The notes under the pieces were generated by a model, which saw nothing but the letters and a program-made list of their open reading frames with translations, was not told where the DNA came from and searched no databases. DNA of 64,000 bases from positions 1-64,000 of the forward strand of contig LPNZ01003549.1 in assembly GCA_001655205.1 (NCBI GenBank). Reading direction: 5' to 3'. The DNA is from Lenisia limosa (lineage: Eukaryota; Breviatea). This document shows, in pieces, positions 47,695-58,467 of this stretch. Numbering within the stretch: position 1 is the first letter of the stretch; each line of letters starts with the position of its first letter. Made by a program: the position numbers and the translations under genes.

Positions 47695-48440
47695 CTAATA
47701 GGTTCGCTTCCTGGCGACCTTCCTTTGAAGGTCCAACTCCACGCGTGCCTCTTCCAACTCCTCGTCAGGCCGGTCGAGCCCGACAACTACTGAAATGTTC
47801 TCTTCAGTAAACATTGAAAACACTGGAACGGATCTGCATGTTGGGATCAAGCCAAGTTGCGCGGATTGTTCACTAAAAGGGTCACCCAAAAGAAGGTTTC
47901 CCAAAAAGACTGAATTTCTTAAATTGAATACTTTTTGAACGGAAGTGAATCCCATAATGGCGAAATCAAATCCCATCCGACCTTTCAATTGCTGCTGTAC
48001 GTAGCTGTTCCAGTTTCGAATCCGCTTCACTAGCAAGCTATTTCGTAAGACTTATCCACCCATACTTTTTTCCTGTAGTTCACTATTCCGCCTTCATTAG
48101 CAATGGCATCCAATAACCGCTGTTTTTGTTCCTGTGGCCCATACCGGGCCTCTGTGCCGTAGCTTCCATCCTCCTGCTGTTTGAGAGAGAAAAAAAAAAA
48201 AGGAGAGAGCACAAAAAGTCCACTGAGGAGGAAAAATCGATTCTTCGAATAAGGCATTTTTCTGCTTGCTTTTTGTGCAAAAATGTTATATACGTGTTCT
48301 TAAGCTGTATTCGAATGGATAAGATATTTCCCACTAACCCGTACTCCCAAGGAGATGAAGTTCTTTTCTTTAGCCTCTTCGCAGTTCTCACTGTCCATAA
48401 AGAGAACATCACCGTCGTTTTCATCATCCTAATCTTGTAA
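47695..48440 (-). CDS. small uncharacterised protein with charged helical segments
   Basis: Minus-strand exons suggest an acidic start region DDENDGDVLFMDSENCEEAK, then EDGSYGTEARYGPQEQKQRL and LDAIANEGGIVNYRKK. A 28 nt intron after this gives in-frame SEADSKLEQLRTAAIE, a likely coiled coil. The C-terminus is PDEELEEARVELDLQRKVAR then KRTY, with TAG at 47695. The 5' end is not resolved; upstream sequence near 48440-48550 may hold another exon. Some middle joins (47860-47960) are ambiguous. No family is recognised. Confidence 0.45.
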
Positions 48441-48540
48441 GTTCTCGAACAATAAGAATGATATGGAGATAAATTGTGATGAGAGCAGAAAAGAAACCTT
48501 GTTGAGGATGAAAAAAAAAAAAAAGTCACAGGGAAGTATT

Positions 48541-49014
48541 CTTCATACATAATATGAGTATATCATATGATACGTGTATGTACATTATGTAGAGAGTATA
48601 TCTATTAGTATAGATATATCTTATATCATATGATATAGATATTCCAAATGTACATATGATATACTAATAGCAATAATACGAGCTCTGGGGCCCATTTGCA
48701 TTAACAGAAGTGACACCGCAAGACCAAGGTAATTTTTCAATTTTCCTTCTGGTATCCCTTCCCTAGATTTCAAATGCATAAATTGGAGTGCCAAAGAGAC
48801 GAGAACCGAGCAGTTTTAAGAAGCTACTCTGAAGGAGGTACTTAAAATTTGAGCTAAAATTTTTATTTGCCGAGTGAGCTAAATTTACGTAAAAACTTAA
48901 ACCCCGAGGGCTACCCAACTTTGTAAGAATCGAATAAGAGGTGCTATATAAAAATAGCCCTTTGTCTTTCCAGGTAACGTTTATGGTTTACTGAGAAAAA
49001 CAAAACAAGAAAAA
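48541..49014. other. intergenic, AT-rich tract then unique sequence
   Basis: 48545-48680 is an ATATCATATGATAT tract. 48690-49010 is unique AT-rich DNA without a supported exon and ends just before the tRNA gene. Confidence 0.6.
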
Positions 49015-49085
49015 GGCCACGGCGAGAATCGAACTCGCGTTACTGGAATCAGAACCCAGGGTGATGACCATTACACTACGCAGCC
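49015..49085 (-). tRNA. tRNA-Gln (anticodon CTG)
   Basis: The reverse complement folds as a 71 nt cloverleaf. The acceptor stem pairs GGCTGCG with CGTGGCC (two G-U pairs). The anticodon stem CTGGG/TCCAG closes the loop TTCTGAT, so the anticodon is CTG and reads CAG for glutamine. The T arm is GCGAG-TTCGATT-CTCGC. The D arm has TAGTGTAATGGTCATCAC with the conserved GG. No intron is present. The body resembles eukaryotic cytosolic tRNA-Gln. Confidence 0.93.
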
Positions 49086-49680
49086 GGTCGAAAAATATGG
49101 AATTTTTTTTCAGAGTGGATCGAATACCAAAAAATCGGATTTCATGGTGCTTCTTAGCATTTATTGTTCTTTCAAAAGCTTCTTCGCGCTTAATTCAACT
49201 AATTCTCAAAACTGGACCAGTGTTACACATAGGGTTATTGCCAATTTCCTTCTCTTTGTCTCCTCTTTGTTCTTTGTACAGACTGTTTCCCATCCCCTTT
49301 CCAATTAGTTGACTCAATACACCCAAAAAAACTTCTTAGCCCCCCCCCTCTCCTCGGTGCTCCCGAGGAACTACTCTCCATAACTCAGGAACTGTTCTCT
49401 GAAGAGAGCCTGTCAAAGGGCAAGCAGCGAGTTGGCTACTTGCACAAGCACCCACCACATTGTACGATTTCGTCTTTGTCTGCACTAGCCATGTTCCTTT
49501 TCGGATTCACATTTAAGTGTTTTCCTTTTACCCAATGGTGCTTCTTTGCGCCCCCATCCCCAATTCTCCCCTGGTGACTCTATCTTCCACATCTAGCTCT
49601 AATCATTGTACTTTTTGTATAGATCGTTTCCTTTTCTTCTGAAACGTCTACACTTGCATTTTTTTTTTTTTTTTTTTTTG

Positions 49681-49774
49681 NNNNNNNNNNNNNNNNNNNN
49701 NNNNNNNNNNNNNNNNNNNNNNNNNNNNNNNNNNNNNNNNNNNNNNNNNNNNNNNNNNNNNNNNNNNNNNNNNN
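49681..49774. other. assembly gap (N) beside a T19 run
   Basis: 94 undetermined bases directly after a 19-base T run and one G. Confidence 1.
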
Positions 49775-50045
49775 TCATCGTCATCGCCGCCGAAACTGTC
49801 TATTGCCCCTTGCCGTATTGTCTTCGTCTTCGTCCTCGCTGCCGCCAGCGCCGCAACTGTCTGTTGCTTTGTTGTATTGTGTCCGTCTACGTCCTCGCTG
49901 CTGCCTATCGTCTTCGTCTTCGTTTCGCTACCACCGCTGCTGCCTATTGCCTTTTGCCGTATCTTCACCGCCGCAACTCTCTATTGCCCCTTGCCGTATT
50001 GTCTTCGTCTACGTCGCCGCCGCCGAAACTACCGCCGCCTTCACT
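49775..50045 (+). repeat. degenerate tandem repeat rich in CCGCCG and CGTCTTCGTC
   Basis: About four imperfect copies of a ~60 bp unit with GCCGCAACTGTCTATTGCCC, TTGCCGTATTGTCTTCGTCT and ACGTCCTCGCTGC. Because of its triplet composition it stays open in several frames on both strands, which makes coding frames here untrustworthy. Confidence 0.8.
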
Positions 50046-50311
50046 TGATTGATACCTGGGTCCTCAATGGAGTGCTTCACTGGGTCGGTCTGTTCTTGGT
50101 GAGCACTGTTGTTCTCTTGGCCCGCCGCGATCGGTCCTATGTTTTGGGCCGTTTTCGCTTCCGCTTTGGCCGCCAAGGTTCGACGAGTGCAAGCATATAG
50201 CACTTCGTAGGGTTTAGGGTACCCCCGTTTTTCTAGTTAGCATTCCCGCCGCCGCCACCTAATCATGTTGTTCTCTTTTCCCTTTTTTCTTGCTCCATTT
50301 ACTGGTAGTTT

Positions 50312-50587
50312 ATGTGTTTGTGTTTTTCATTTTCGATATTCAATTTTTGTCCTTCCAAAACTTTTGATAACCTGTCCCCACTCCAAAGGGAGGACTCCCC
50401 AGCTCACATTTATGACGCAAATATTCCATTCCACTACTTAGCAGCCGGCCTAGTGCCCGAATTTAGTGACGAACTGAATTTTGTATCCCCTATTGAGGCA
50501 ATTTGCGCCCCCAAAAAGCTGTCAACAATCATCCTTGATGGCTCATACGAAATATGGAATATAAGGAACTCCCTTGCCTCGCACTAA
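50312..50587 (+). CDS. isolated 91-codon open frame, doubtful
   Basis: An uninterrupted frame ends SYEIWNIRNSLASH. Part of it (DNLSPLQREDSPAHIYDANI, PFHYLAAGLVPEFSDELNFV) has protein-like composition. No domain, neighbouring exon or family is recognised. It could be an exon of an unseen gene, a transposon remnant or chance. Confidence 0.2.
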   Translation: MCLCFSFSIFNFCPSKTFDNLSPLQREDSPAHIYDANIPFHYLAAGLVPEFSDELNFVSPIEAICAPKKLSTIILDGSYEIWNIRNSLASH

Positions 50588-51027
50588 TCCAACAACCCAA
50601 TCCACTCTCGGAATTCTCTTCCCCTCTCTATACAACCCTGAGGCTAGCCTAATTATTTTAGGGCAAGCCTTTTATTAAAGTGTTGGAAACATATTACTAC
50701 TATTACTTGCTTCCCCCTTCCCTGAAATTACACAGAGGTGTGACAGACTGAGCCTGGTTAGCCAGTACTCACCCAGCTGCGGCTGGGGTCTCCGAGCACC
50801 TAGTGTGACTCGAGGGGGTGGGCGCCGAGGAGCGTGGGCGCGGAGGTATGGTAATTTGTTGATGGTATCTCTATGTATTTTTTTGTTTCCCAGATTTTTA
50901 ATGTACTATATTATTTATCGTTCAAAAAAAATAAATATTTTTTTACTACGCCTTGCCAAGACCTCCCCTTGGTGTCCATCATCGCCACTAGTCGCCAAAT
51001 TGTTGATTTTTTTTTTTTTTTTTTTTC

Positions 51028-51088
51028 NNNNNNNNNNNNNNNNNNNNNNNNNNNNNNNNNNNNNNNNNNNNNNNNNNNNNNNNNNNNN
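51028..51088. other. assembly gap (N) beside a T20 run
   Basis: 61 undetermined bases directly after a T run. Confidence 1.
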
Positions 51089-51612
51089 AAAGATGTCATC
51101 CCTCTCTAACTTTTAAATCATATTTATCAAGAGAACCAGGATTGTATGGATTTAGGTATTTCATGACTTTTGATGTGGCAAATTCCTTATTTTGATGTTC
51201 AATGCATCTTATTTCTCTTTTCAAATGATTGTATCTTTCAATAACAATCAATTTGGACAGCAGAGGATAAATATCAAGCAATTTTTTAGAGGATCACCTT
51301 AAAAAGAAAAAACTTGTACAAGACACGGGTGTATTATATCTCGCTTCAATAGCGATAGAAACAAATTGTTTGAGCCCCCAAGAAGGGCGAACCCCAAGAA
51401 GACCTCCCAAGCAAGAGTCTCTTGCATCCATCCCAATATCAAAACATCCTTCAAGCTCCCAACGCCAAGCCCCTCTTACCTCTATTGCTCTTGCTAAGTC
51501 TCGTTTTCGGATAAGTTCTCGCAAGTCGGAAATTGAAGGGAAATTTTTAATTTCAGCAGCCTCCGCCTCCTCAAGTCTAAAACCGTCAACACCATCTGAG
51601 AATCTTCTATGG

Positions 51613-54305
51613 CTACATGGGAAGAGGAAGGCTGTCGAATAGTTCAAGGCGCTCCTCCGAATTGTCTGAAATGGATTTGAGACCATTGGGGATCATGCGC
51701 TGAAATGTAAGACTACTGGCTTGCTTGCAAACTCGAATCTCTTTTTCAAGAAGGTCAACTTCATCAGAGTCTTGCTCGCAAAAATGTGCGTCAGCTGCGG
51801 TCAGGCGCCTAAGAGTAATGGGAGGGGGTAAATGAACTCACAGTTTACAAGCACTGGCAATATCCCAGACTCTCATTGTAAAGTCCACGGCTCCAGAGAG
51901 TATGACTCTTGATTGCTTATCAAAGCTCAGCGTTCGGATTTCCTGCGCAATTATACTACCCTAACACATACCGCCAAGTGTCCCGCTAGACTGGCAACAT
52001 GTCTTCCTTCTTTGAAGTCCAGCAGTGTGACGACACCATCAACGCCACCACTTGCAATATACCTTCCATCTGGGCTACAGGCAAGAACAAGGGGGTTCGA
52101 CTGCGCATTAAAATGGGTTTGAGGTAGCTTACCATGAGGGAGCTATAAGTTCTAACACACTGTCCAGTTTGAATTGCCCAAACACGAACGGTCTGTATGG
52201 TAAGAATTGAGCAAAATTGACATCGCTTACTCTATCAACTGATCCGGTGATCACGTAGTTGGAGTTTTGATGGAAGCAAATAGACTACACTATTAGGAGG
52301 ACAACAGAAGTCGGTCTCACCGTAATATCAGCAGTATGTCCGACAAAGAGACGAAGCGGCCGGTTTTGCGTTGTTGACCAAAGACGAGCAGTGTTGTCAC
52401 GACCTCCAGAAGCAAAATAGTAACCCTAATCATTATATGTCAAAGGTGTGCCTTACATGAGGTGAGAAAGCACAGCACCAAACAGGCATAATGTGCCCAA
52501 CAAAATTCACAACACACATCTTTGACTCCATATTCCACAACTTGACTAAGGGATAAGAGGAAGGAAAGCAGAGCCCACTGATGCCGTCTTCTGAGCAAGA
52601 AAGAAGTAAAGAACCAGTTTTGTCAAATTCAAGTCCATGAATCGGTTTTCTGTGCCCTACAAGGCGATGCTGTGCCTGCTGGCTTTCAATAGCTAAACAT
52701 AACAATCAAAGAGTCGCTTACTCAATTTGCAATCTGAATCCATTCTTGGCATGAAAACCCGGATAATTCCATCTTCACCCCCAAAAGCAAGCCACTTGAA
52801 GTCTTTTGAAAGAGTTGCACACGTGGCACTAAGGAGTTATCAGTGATAGACTCTCAACTGTTTGCTCTGGTTGACGTTGTAGAGTCCGACTGGTGGAAGG
52901 GGCCGGTTTGTTCCAAGAACTCGACAATTTTCGCGTTCATTTTTAATTGCTTCAATTTCCTTAGCACTGTATCTAAAAAGATTACGTAGGCATTTTACAA
53001 ACAAATTAAGGAGACCAAGATCGGATCCGCAGTGGGGTGCTGGAGGGGGGCGCTCTTGCTGGTATAACTGTTTTTCTTCCTGAAAGATAAGCTAAGAAGA
53101 TCTTATTCATTGTCTTTCAATTTGCCCAAACTCACATGATAGATAACTGGATCCTGAACTCCCCACTTGACTTCAATCTTGAGGGTGAATGAAAGAGTCT
53201 CAGAGAACAACAACAAAAAGAAATACGAACCCACTTGTTGATTTCTGATACTATGCTCATTCATGTGGCCAAATTTATCATAGTTAGGCAAATCATTAGA
53301 AGCTGAATAGATAAGCATACAAAGCTCCTGTACTCCTACTTTGAAATTCGATAAACTGGTTGACAATTGAAAACAAGGGAATCTAATGGTTAATCAGAAT
53401 CAAGGGGAGTTGTGACATTTACCATATTCGCAGCACTGAGGTAACTGACAAGTAAGCTGTGTCCGATCTTTGTGATGGGAACCTGAACAGTTAATCTTTG
53501 GTGACACCTAGAACGGGCCCACAACAAAGCGTTGTTGGCGCCATCGATGTACCACGGTTTGTGGCGAGTCTTCAGGAGTTTTCTGTTTGTCACAAACAAG
53601 AGGATTGCCTACTTTCGGTTTGCCTCCCTCATGTGTTTCGGCTACCGGGAATGGATAAGAATGGAAATGAGCCGGGGTGTTCACACTCCTGAGCTTGGAG
53701 ATATCATAGTCAAATACAATGTCATGCTCAGCTCCATATTTGCTCATCAGTATTTCAGCTAAAAGGTCAATTCATTGACAACAAACGTTCTTACCTTCAT
53801 CAACTCCCTTTTCAACAAGCTGCAGGTATGTTTGCACGAAAGTTGGGTATAGAAAGAGGCGAAACTCGGGCTAAAATATGTTAAAAACCTATACTATGCC
53901 AACTTTATACTTGTCAATAGAAGAGTGGACCCAGTCATGAAGGTCTTTGTATAGATCAAAGAGTTGGCTTCCTTGGCGACGGTCACGTTCAGTGGTAGGT
54001 CCTGGAGGTATTAGGGAACTTGGACTGTGGTAGTGTTAAAGAAACCAACTTGGCTGTGTTGTCCGTGTCTTCACCTAAATAAATTAGACAGTTCATAGAT
54101 TGATCATCCCTCTTACTTCAGCAATGGCAGAATTAATTTTATTGCATATCTCTTTTTGGCCTGAAGCATTCAAGAAATCTTGAATGCTTTTGAGTGTTTG
54201 AGGATCATAGTCGGCAGGCAGGTTCAAAGGAGCGAGAGGTTTAGGGGAAGCCGTTCGATTAATAGGTGGAGCTGACTGGGCTTGGGAAATGTATGTACTC
54301 ATCAT
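51613..54305 (-). CDS. TAF5: transcription initiation factor TFIID subunit 5 (TAF5)
   Basis: TAF5 is a scaffold subunit of TFIID in the RNA polymerase II preinitiation complex. The start ATG near 54305 gives MMSTYISQAQSAPPINRTAS. A LisH-like segment follows (DPQTLKSIQDFLNASGQKEI), then the NTD2 domain (YLQLVEKGVDE, LMSKYGAEHDIVFDYDISKL then RSVNTPAHF; VPITKIGHSLLVSYLSAANM). The C-terminal WD40 propeller includes PIHGLEFDKTGSLLLSCSED, VKLWNMESKMCVVNFVGHIM then PVWCCAFSPH, YYFASGGRDNTARLWSTTQN, FVGHTADI, NYVITGSVDRTVRVWAIQTG and RYIASGGVDGVVTLLDFKEG. The order LisH-NTD2-WD40 and the FVGH ... PVW blade are typical of TAF5. It ends LPLPM at 51613 after an extra helical tail. It is divergent from RAD23 with about 380 bp between the starts. 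Confidence 0.92.
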
Positions 54306-54687
54306 ATATTTTCTTATTTTAGTACTGTGCAAATTCTAGATAACTCACTCATGCATATGTCGTCAATGCAGGTGCAATTTGGGAATTTGGGTGCAATGCA
54401 GGAAATAGCAGAGGATTGTAGCGAAACTGGTTCCCCGGTCCAACCGTGGGTCTAAATCTTTGGACTGGGGACCCGGCTCGTGGAAGGAAAGATCAGACCA
54501 CAGTCGCTGCCGGGGTTTTTCAATTTTCATTTTCTTGCGCTTGTTTCAGCTTGTTCTGGTCAGTTTCTTGTTTCTTTTCAGTTTCTTTTAGTTCTTTAGG
54601 ATTGTTGAGTTCTTTTTCAGTCTCTTTAGTGTCTAGAAGAGAGTAATCATTTTCCTCTAGTCATTTTTTTTTGCAGGAAGGACAGAC
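54306..54687. other. shared upstream region of TAF5 and RAD23
   Basis: About 380 bp between divergent starts, T-rich with repeated GTTTCTTTTAG-like stretches near 54565-54610. It is presumed to be a bidirectional promoter; no defined element is assigned. Confidence 0.45.
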
Positions 54688-57171
54688 ATGCAGATTAAAG
54701 TGAAGACAACAACTCGTTTAGAGTTTGTTGTAGATGTAGAGCCATCCGAGACAGTATTTGGGGATTATGAGTAGTTTCTACCATTTGTGTCTTCATCAGC
54801 AATGGTATCTTTTCCTGTAAGGCTTCTTTTTATTGATATTTAGTGAATTAAATGGGGATGTTTTGAAAGTAAAGCTTCAGGTGTCAGTCCTTCGTGAAAA
54901 GGTCATCGCAGCTCATCCTCCTTATGCCAACATGTCTTGTAGGCTTATCCTTGCAGGAACGGTTTTGAAGGTAAGTATTTAACTGTTCAATAAATGTTTT
55001 TAATCTATTTGTCTATTTTCCCTTTTTCATTCTGTGGCATGTAATCGCGTTTTAGGATGAAACACTGGTGTCTGAGTTGAAGGTGTCTGATACCTCTTTC
55101 CTTGTTGCTATGCCCATGAAGGTTTGTTTGCCAAAGGAGATTGGTCTTTTAGTTGTGTTGAGTCGATATTCTGGCACATCTTCAAATTGATGTGGTGTAG
55201 AAGAAAGCAACGTCGTCGCCACCAGCAGCCCAAGTTGCGCCAGCACAGCCCACCCCGGTTACCCCTCCTGTGCCTGCTGTTGAAGAAAAGGCTGCGTCGG
55301 TGGAGTCAAAGATGGAGGCGGAAGATGATGCTGAAGGTAGGTTACAGAGAGTCAGACATTTCCTTTTCCTTTTTTTTTTTTTTTTTTTGNNNNNNNNNNN
55401 NNNNNNNNNNNNNNNNNNNNNNNNNNNNNNNNNNNNNNNNNNNNNNNNNNNNNNNNNNNNAAATGAAGATGCCAAAGAAAAAGAAAAGGAAGATATAAAG
55501 GAAGAAGTTGTTGCACCTAGCACGTTGGATAACAATTTATTTTTCAAATATCATTTTTCAGAGTTGACGCTGCCGCGTCTGCACTTGTGTCTGATGAGGC
55601 GGAGATTTCTTCAACGGTAAGTGGGGGGATTTCTATTTTGCTATCGCTTCTCAATTTTTTACCAAATAGGTCATGCAACTCATGGAAATTTCCGGAAAAG
55701 ACAAGGAAACCTGTGACAAGGCTCTGTACGCAGCCTATGGCAATCCAGACCGTGCGGTTGAGTATCTGTTCTCTGACCACATCCCCGAGAGAGCTGCACC
55801 AGTTATGCAACCAATGGTATTTTATTGACATTTGATTGACCAATCCAGGCTGGTCCAGGAATGGGCGCACAAGCGCATCCTGGGATGGGAGAAGATTCTG
55901 GGATGGGGGATGACGAAGAAATGGGTTGGCATTTATGAACTATTTTTAACAAGTCAAAGGTGGCTTTGGAGAACTTGATGTGTCTAATCCTGAGGCCGCT
56001 TTCGAAGCTTTGAGAAATAATCCCCAGTTCAATGCTCTCAGGTTTGCTGTTGTCTGTTCATTGTATGACTACTTAGATTCCTTTGCCAATCCAACCCAGC
56101 CATTACCCAACCCCTTATCGGACAAATTGCGGCATCCCATCCTGGCATGCTTCAGCTGATTCGTGACAACGGTGAACAGTTCATGGCTTTCCTTCAGGAG
56201 GTAAGCTGCTTTGTGGTCATCTGTATTATTCTGTGATGATTAGAACATGTGACTTTTGACTTTTTGGCAACATAGTATAGTGCAACAATTTGTTGTTTTC
56301 TCCCTGTTGCATATTTTGACGAGCACAAGGTGCTCTGGGCCTGACAGTGGTCTGGGGTGTTAAATGACCGCAATATCTCAGATATGTCACAAATGAATGA
56401 TCCTTTTTGTTGCTGTTGCCATCAGTTGTGGCTCCTGTTACCCTCTAGCCATTGACAGAGGAACAAATGGCGCAGGCCACGCAAGAGTCACAGAGAATGA
56501 TGGGACCGGCAATGGGCTCAGCAGACGCCGCATCCGCCGCTGTTGGTCTGTAGGGTTTTGTTAATGGCTCTTCACCAAGGAATTAACTCACTAGGAGCAC
56601 CTGGAATGGGTGAACCTGGAATGGGAGAGCCGGGAATGGGCGAGGCCCCTCAAGGTGCACTTCCTCCTAATACTATTCAGGTTTGTATTTTCTGTTTCCT
56701 AATGGCAGCACTCTAAATTTTTATTATATTTTATTTGATTTTTAATATTTTTATTATTATTATGATAGGTGACGGAAGCGGAAAAGGCTGCAATAGAAAG
56801 AGTAAGCTTCTTGTCAGTATGATACTCCCAAGTTGGGCTTCACTTCGGTTCCAAGAACCACTGCTAAATATCGATATTTCCCAAGTCTTTTTTAGACCGA
56901 GGTGAAGCCCAAACCAAACCACAATTACAAAACTTCAAGTTAAAGACTGGTCTGTTTTCTCAGATATTCTTTAGCTTTGTGAACTTGGATTCCCTCGTGA
57001 AGCTGCTATTCAAGCTTATTTCGCATGCGACAAGAACGAAGAAATGGCTGCTAACTTCCTTCGTATGTCTGGCTACTCTGTTTTGTGTTTTACTTTTGTG
57101 CTCTTTTTGCTTAATTCATACATAATAGTTAAACTCACAGTTTAGTTTCTACCATGGATGACTACATGTAA
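54688..57171 (+). CDS. RAD23: RAD23-type proteasome shuttle / nucleotide-excision-repair protein
   Basis: RAD23 carries ubiquitinated cargo to the proteasome and stabilises XPC in DNA repair. The start ATG at 54688 gives the UBL domain: MQIKVKTTTRLEFVVDVEPS, VSVLREKVIAAHPPYANMSC, RLILAGTVLK, DETLVSELKVSDTSFLVAM. A Pro/Ala linker (KKATSSPPAAQVAPAQPTPV) runs toward a gap at 55390-55460. UBA1 is VMQLMEISGKDKETCDKALY then AAYGNPDRAVEYLFS. The XPC-binding region has FEALRNNPQFNALR, LIGQIAASHPGMLQLIRDNG and EQFMAFLQE. A GMGEPGMGEPGMGE repeat precedes UBA2 (VTEAEKAAIERLCELGFPRE then AAIQAYFACDKNEEMAANFL). Splicing the last intron gives the end LSTMDDYM, like the family. The intron within UBA2 holds an IR-1 element. 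Confidence 0.93.
55390..55460. other. assembly gap (N) in a RAD23 intron
   Basis: 71 undetermined bases after a T run, between the linker exon and the UBA1 exon. Confidence 1.
56835..56910. mobile_element. inverted-repeat element IR-1 (MITE-like), copy 2
   Basis: A 76 bp element with ends GGGCTTCACTTCGGT and ACCGAGGTGAAGCCC (one mismatch) around a central palindrome AAATATCGATATTT. It lies within the intron that splits the RAD23 UBA2 domain (IER|LCELGFP). The splice sites lie about 30 and 60 bases outside the element. It is shorter than copies 1 and 3. Confidence 0.88.
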
Positions 57172-58467
57172 ATCTTTGTTGTAATTTTCAATGCACTACT
57201 ATTCTTTAATAATTATCATGTTGAGGATTTCCTATACCGTTTGGAGTTACACTATTTCGTATTCAGAGTGTTTGTGATTTGCTGTTGCAACTACATTGCA
57301 TTATGGGTCGAAATACTAATAGAAGCACTTTTCGAGCTTCCGAGCTTGCAAGGACCTTGACAGTCGGTAAAAGTACAAAACCTCACAACCAAACCAGACC
57401 AGCCAAACCCACAAGAAAAAAATATCTTTCAAGCGCACAAGGCACACTATTTCCATAACCATCAACCACACCACACATTTCTCACATTTCATTTGCCAAC
57501 TTGCCAACCAATCATACCTCCCCCCTCTCCCCCAAATCCCACATTCCTACCCATCATCAACTCATCATACATACATATCAAACTATCAAACAAACGTTGA
57601 ACAAACGTGCAAAAGTTGCTTATTGGCTTGTGTCTTAGTGTTGCATGAAAGAACCCAGAGAACACGAGAACACAACACATTAACCTGCCATCACAACTCC
57701 AGAGGAGGGTGGGAATGGTGGAACTAACTCTGATTGATGTGACCTTCGGGCCACCGGGTGTTCGAAACCCCACCATTTCATTTTTGTTAAGTAATTTCGT
57801 AAATGGGGATCCGAGGTACTAGTTGCTAATTTTTTACCGTGAATTGATGATTTTTCACGACAACTCTCGTGCTTAAATTTACCCCCCAATTACCAGGTTT
57901 CAGCCCTCTGAGCCGTCCAGGTCTTACTCCTCTGGTTGGTTCAGAGGGGGTTTCAGCCAGGTTTCGTTTCTCTAAATATTACCGCAAAACAAAAACAATA
58001 TTTCAAAATATGCCAAATCCCAAATCTAACAGATTAAGCAGTGCTTCATTGAGAAAAACCATGGGGTCTCTTCTCTATACTACCCATGAGAAAAACAACT
58101 CGCTCCACAAAACCCCTCTTCGTATATGAGCACTGGGAATCATCATAAAACATTGTAAACAATCACAAAAGCTCATGATCTTCAGAGTTGGACTCAAACT
58201 AGATTTTTTCCCTTAACCAATCCTCGAATATTCTTATAATTAGAGTAGCTACAAAACTATGTACTTTTTTATTTGCGAATTGGAGTTTTGCATTTTTGGC
58301 CAGCAGTTGTCACCTCGGTTCCCCATCTAGTGATTTTACCTCCCATCTCCCATGTTTTCGCAGGGTTCAGTTCAGGTATTCAACACCTTCATTAAATATA
58401 TTATACTGTATATATTTATTGATTGAAATAATAAGGAGGTTTATTTGTTAAAGCAGTCCAAGTAACT
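57172..58467. other. intergenic stretch between RAD23 and SGT1
   Basis: No supported exon. It holds C-rich and CAA-rich stretches near 57360-57620, a possible Pol III-derived repeat at 57708-57800, and AT-rich DNA near 58230-58440 just upstream of SGT1. Confidence 0.6.
57708..57800 (+). repeat. possible tRNA-derived (SINE-like) sequence
   Basis: A Box A-like stretch TGGTGGAACTAACTC (from 57717) is followed about 40 bases later by a Box B-like TGTTCGAAACC (57759-57769). ATGGTGG at the left pairs with CCACCAT at the right, as a tRNA acceptor stem would. The rest does not fold as a functional tRNA. It is a single copy in this window, so this is tentative. Confidence 0.35.

Larger units (their letters stand above)
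49086..51612. other. long stretch without a supported gene; repeats and two gaps
   Basis: Contains C-rich and T-rich runs, a gap at 49681-49774 beside T19, a triplet-rich tandem tract (49775-50045), an isolated open frame at 50312-50587, a GC-rich hairpin-like segment near 50785-50845, and a gap at 51028-51088 beside a T run. Short minus-strand frames near 51100-51290 show no domain. Nothing here is firmly a gene. Confidence 0.55.

Noticed and set aside
49861-50200. Arg/Leu/Tyr-rich frames through the triplet-rich tract as genes
   Set aside because: The tract is open in several frames on both strands because of its repeat composition; no splice sites or domains fit.
50205-50225. TAGGGTTTAGGG as a telomeric repeat
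   Set aside because: It is a single short occurrence with no array, so it is treated as chance.
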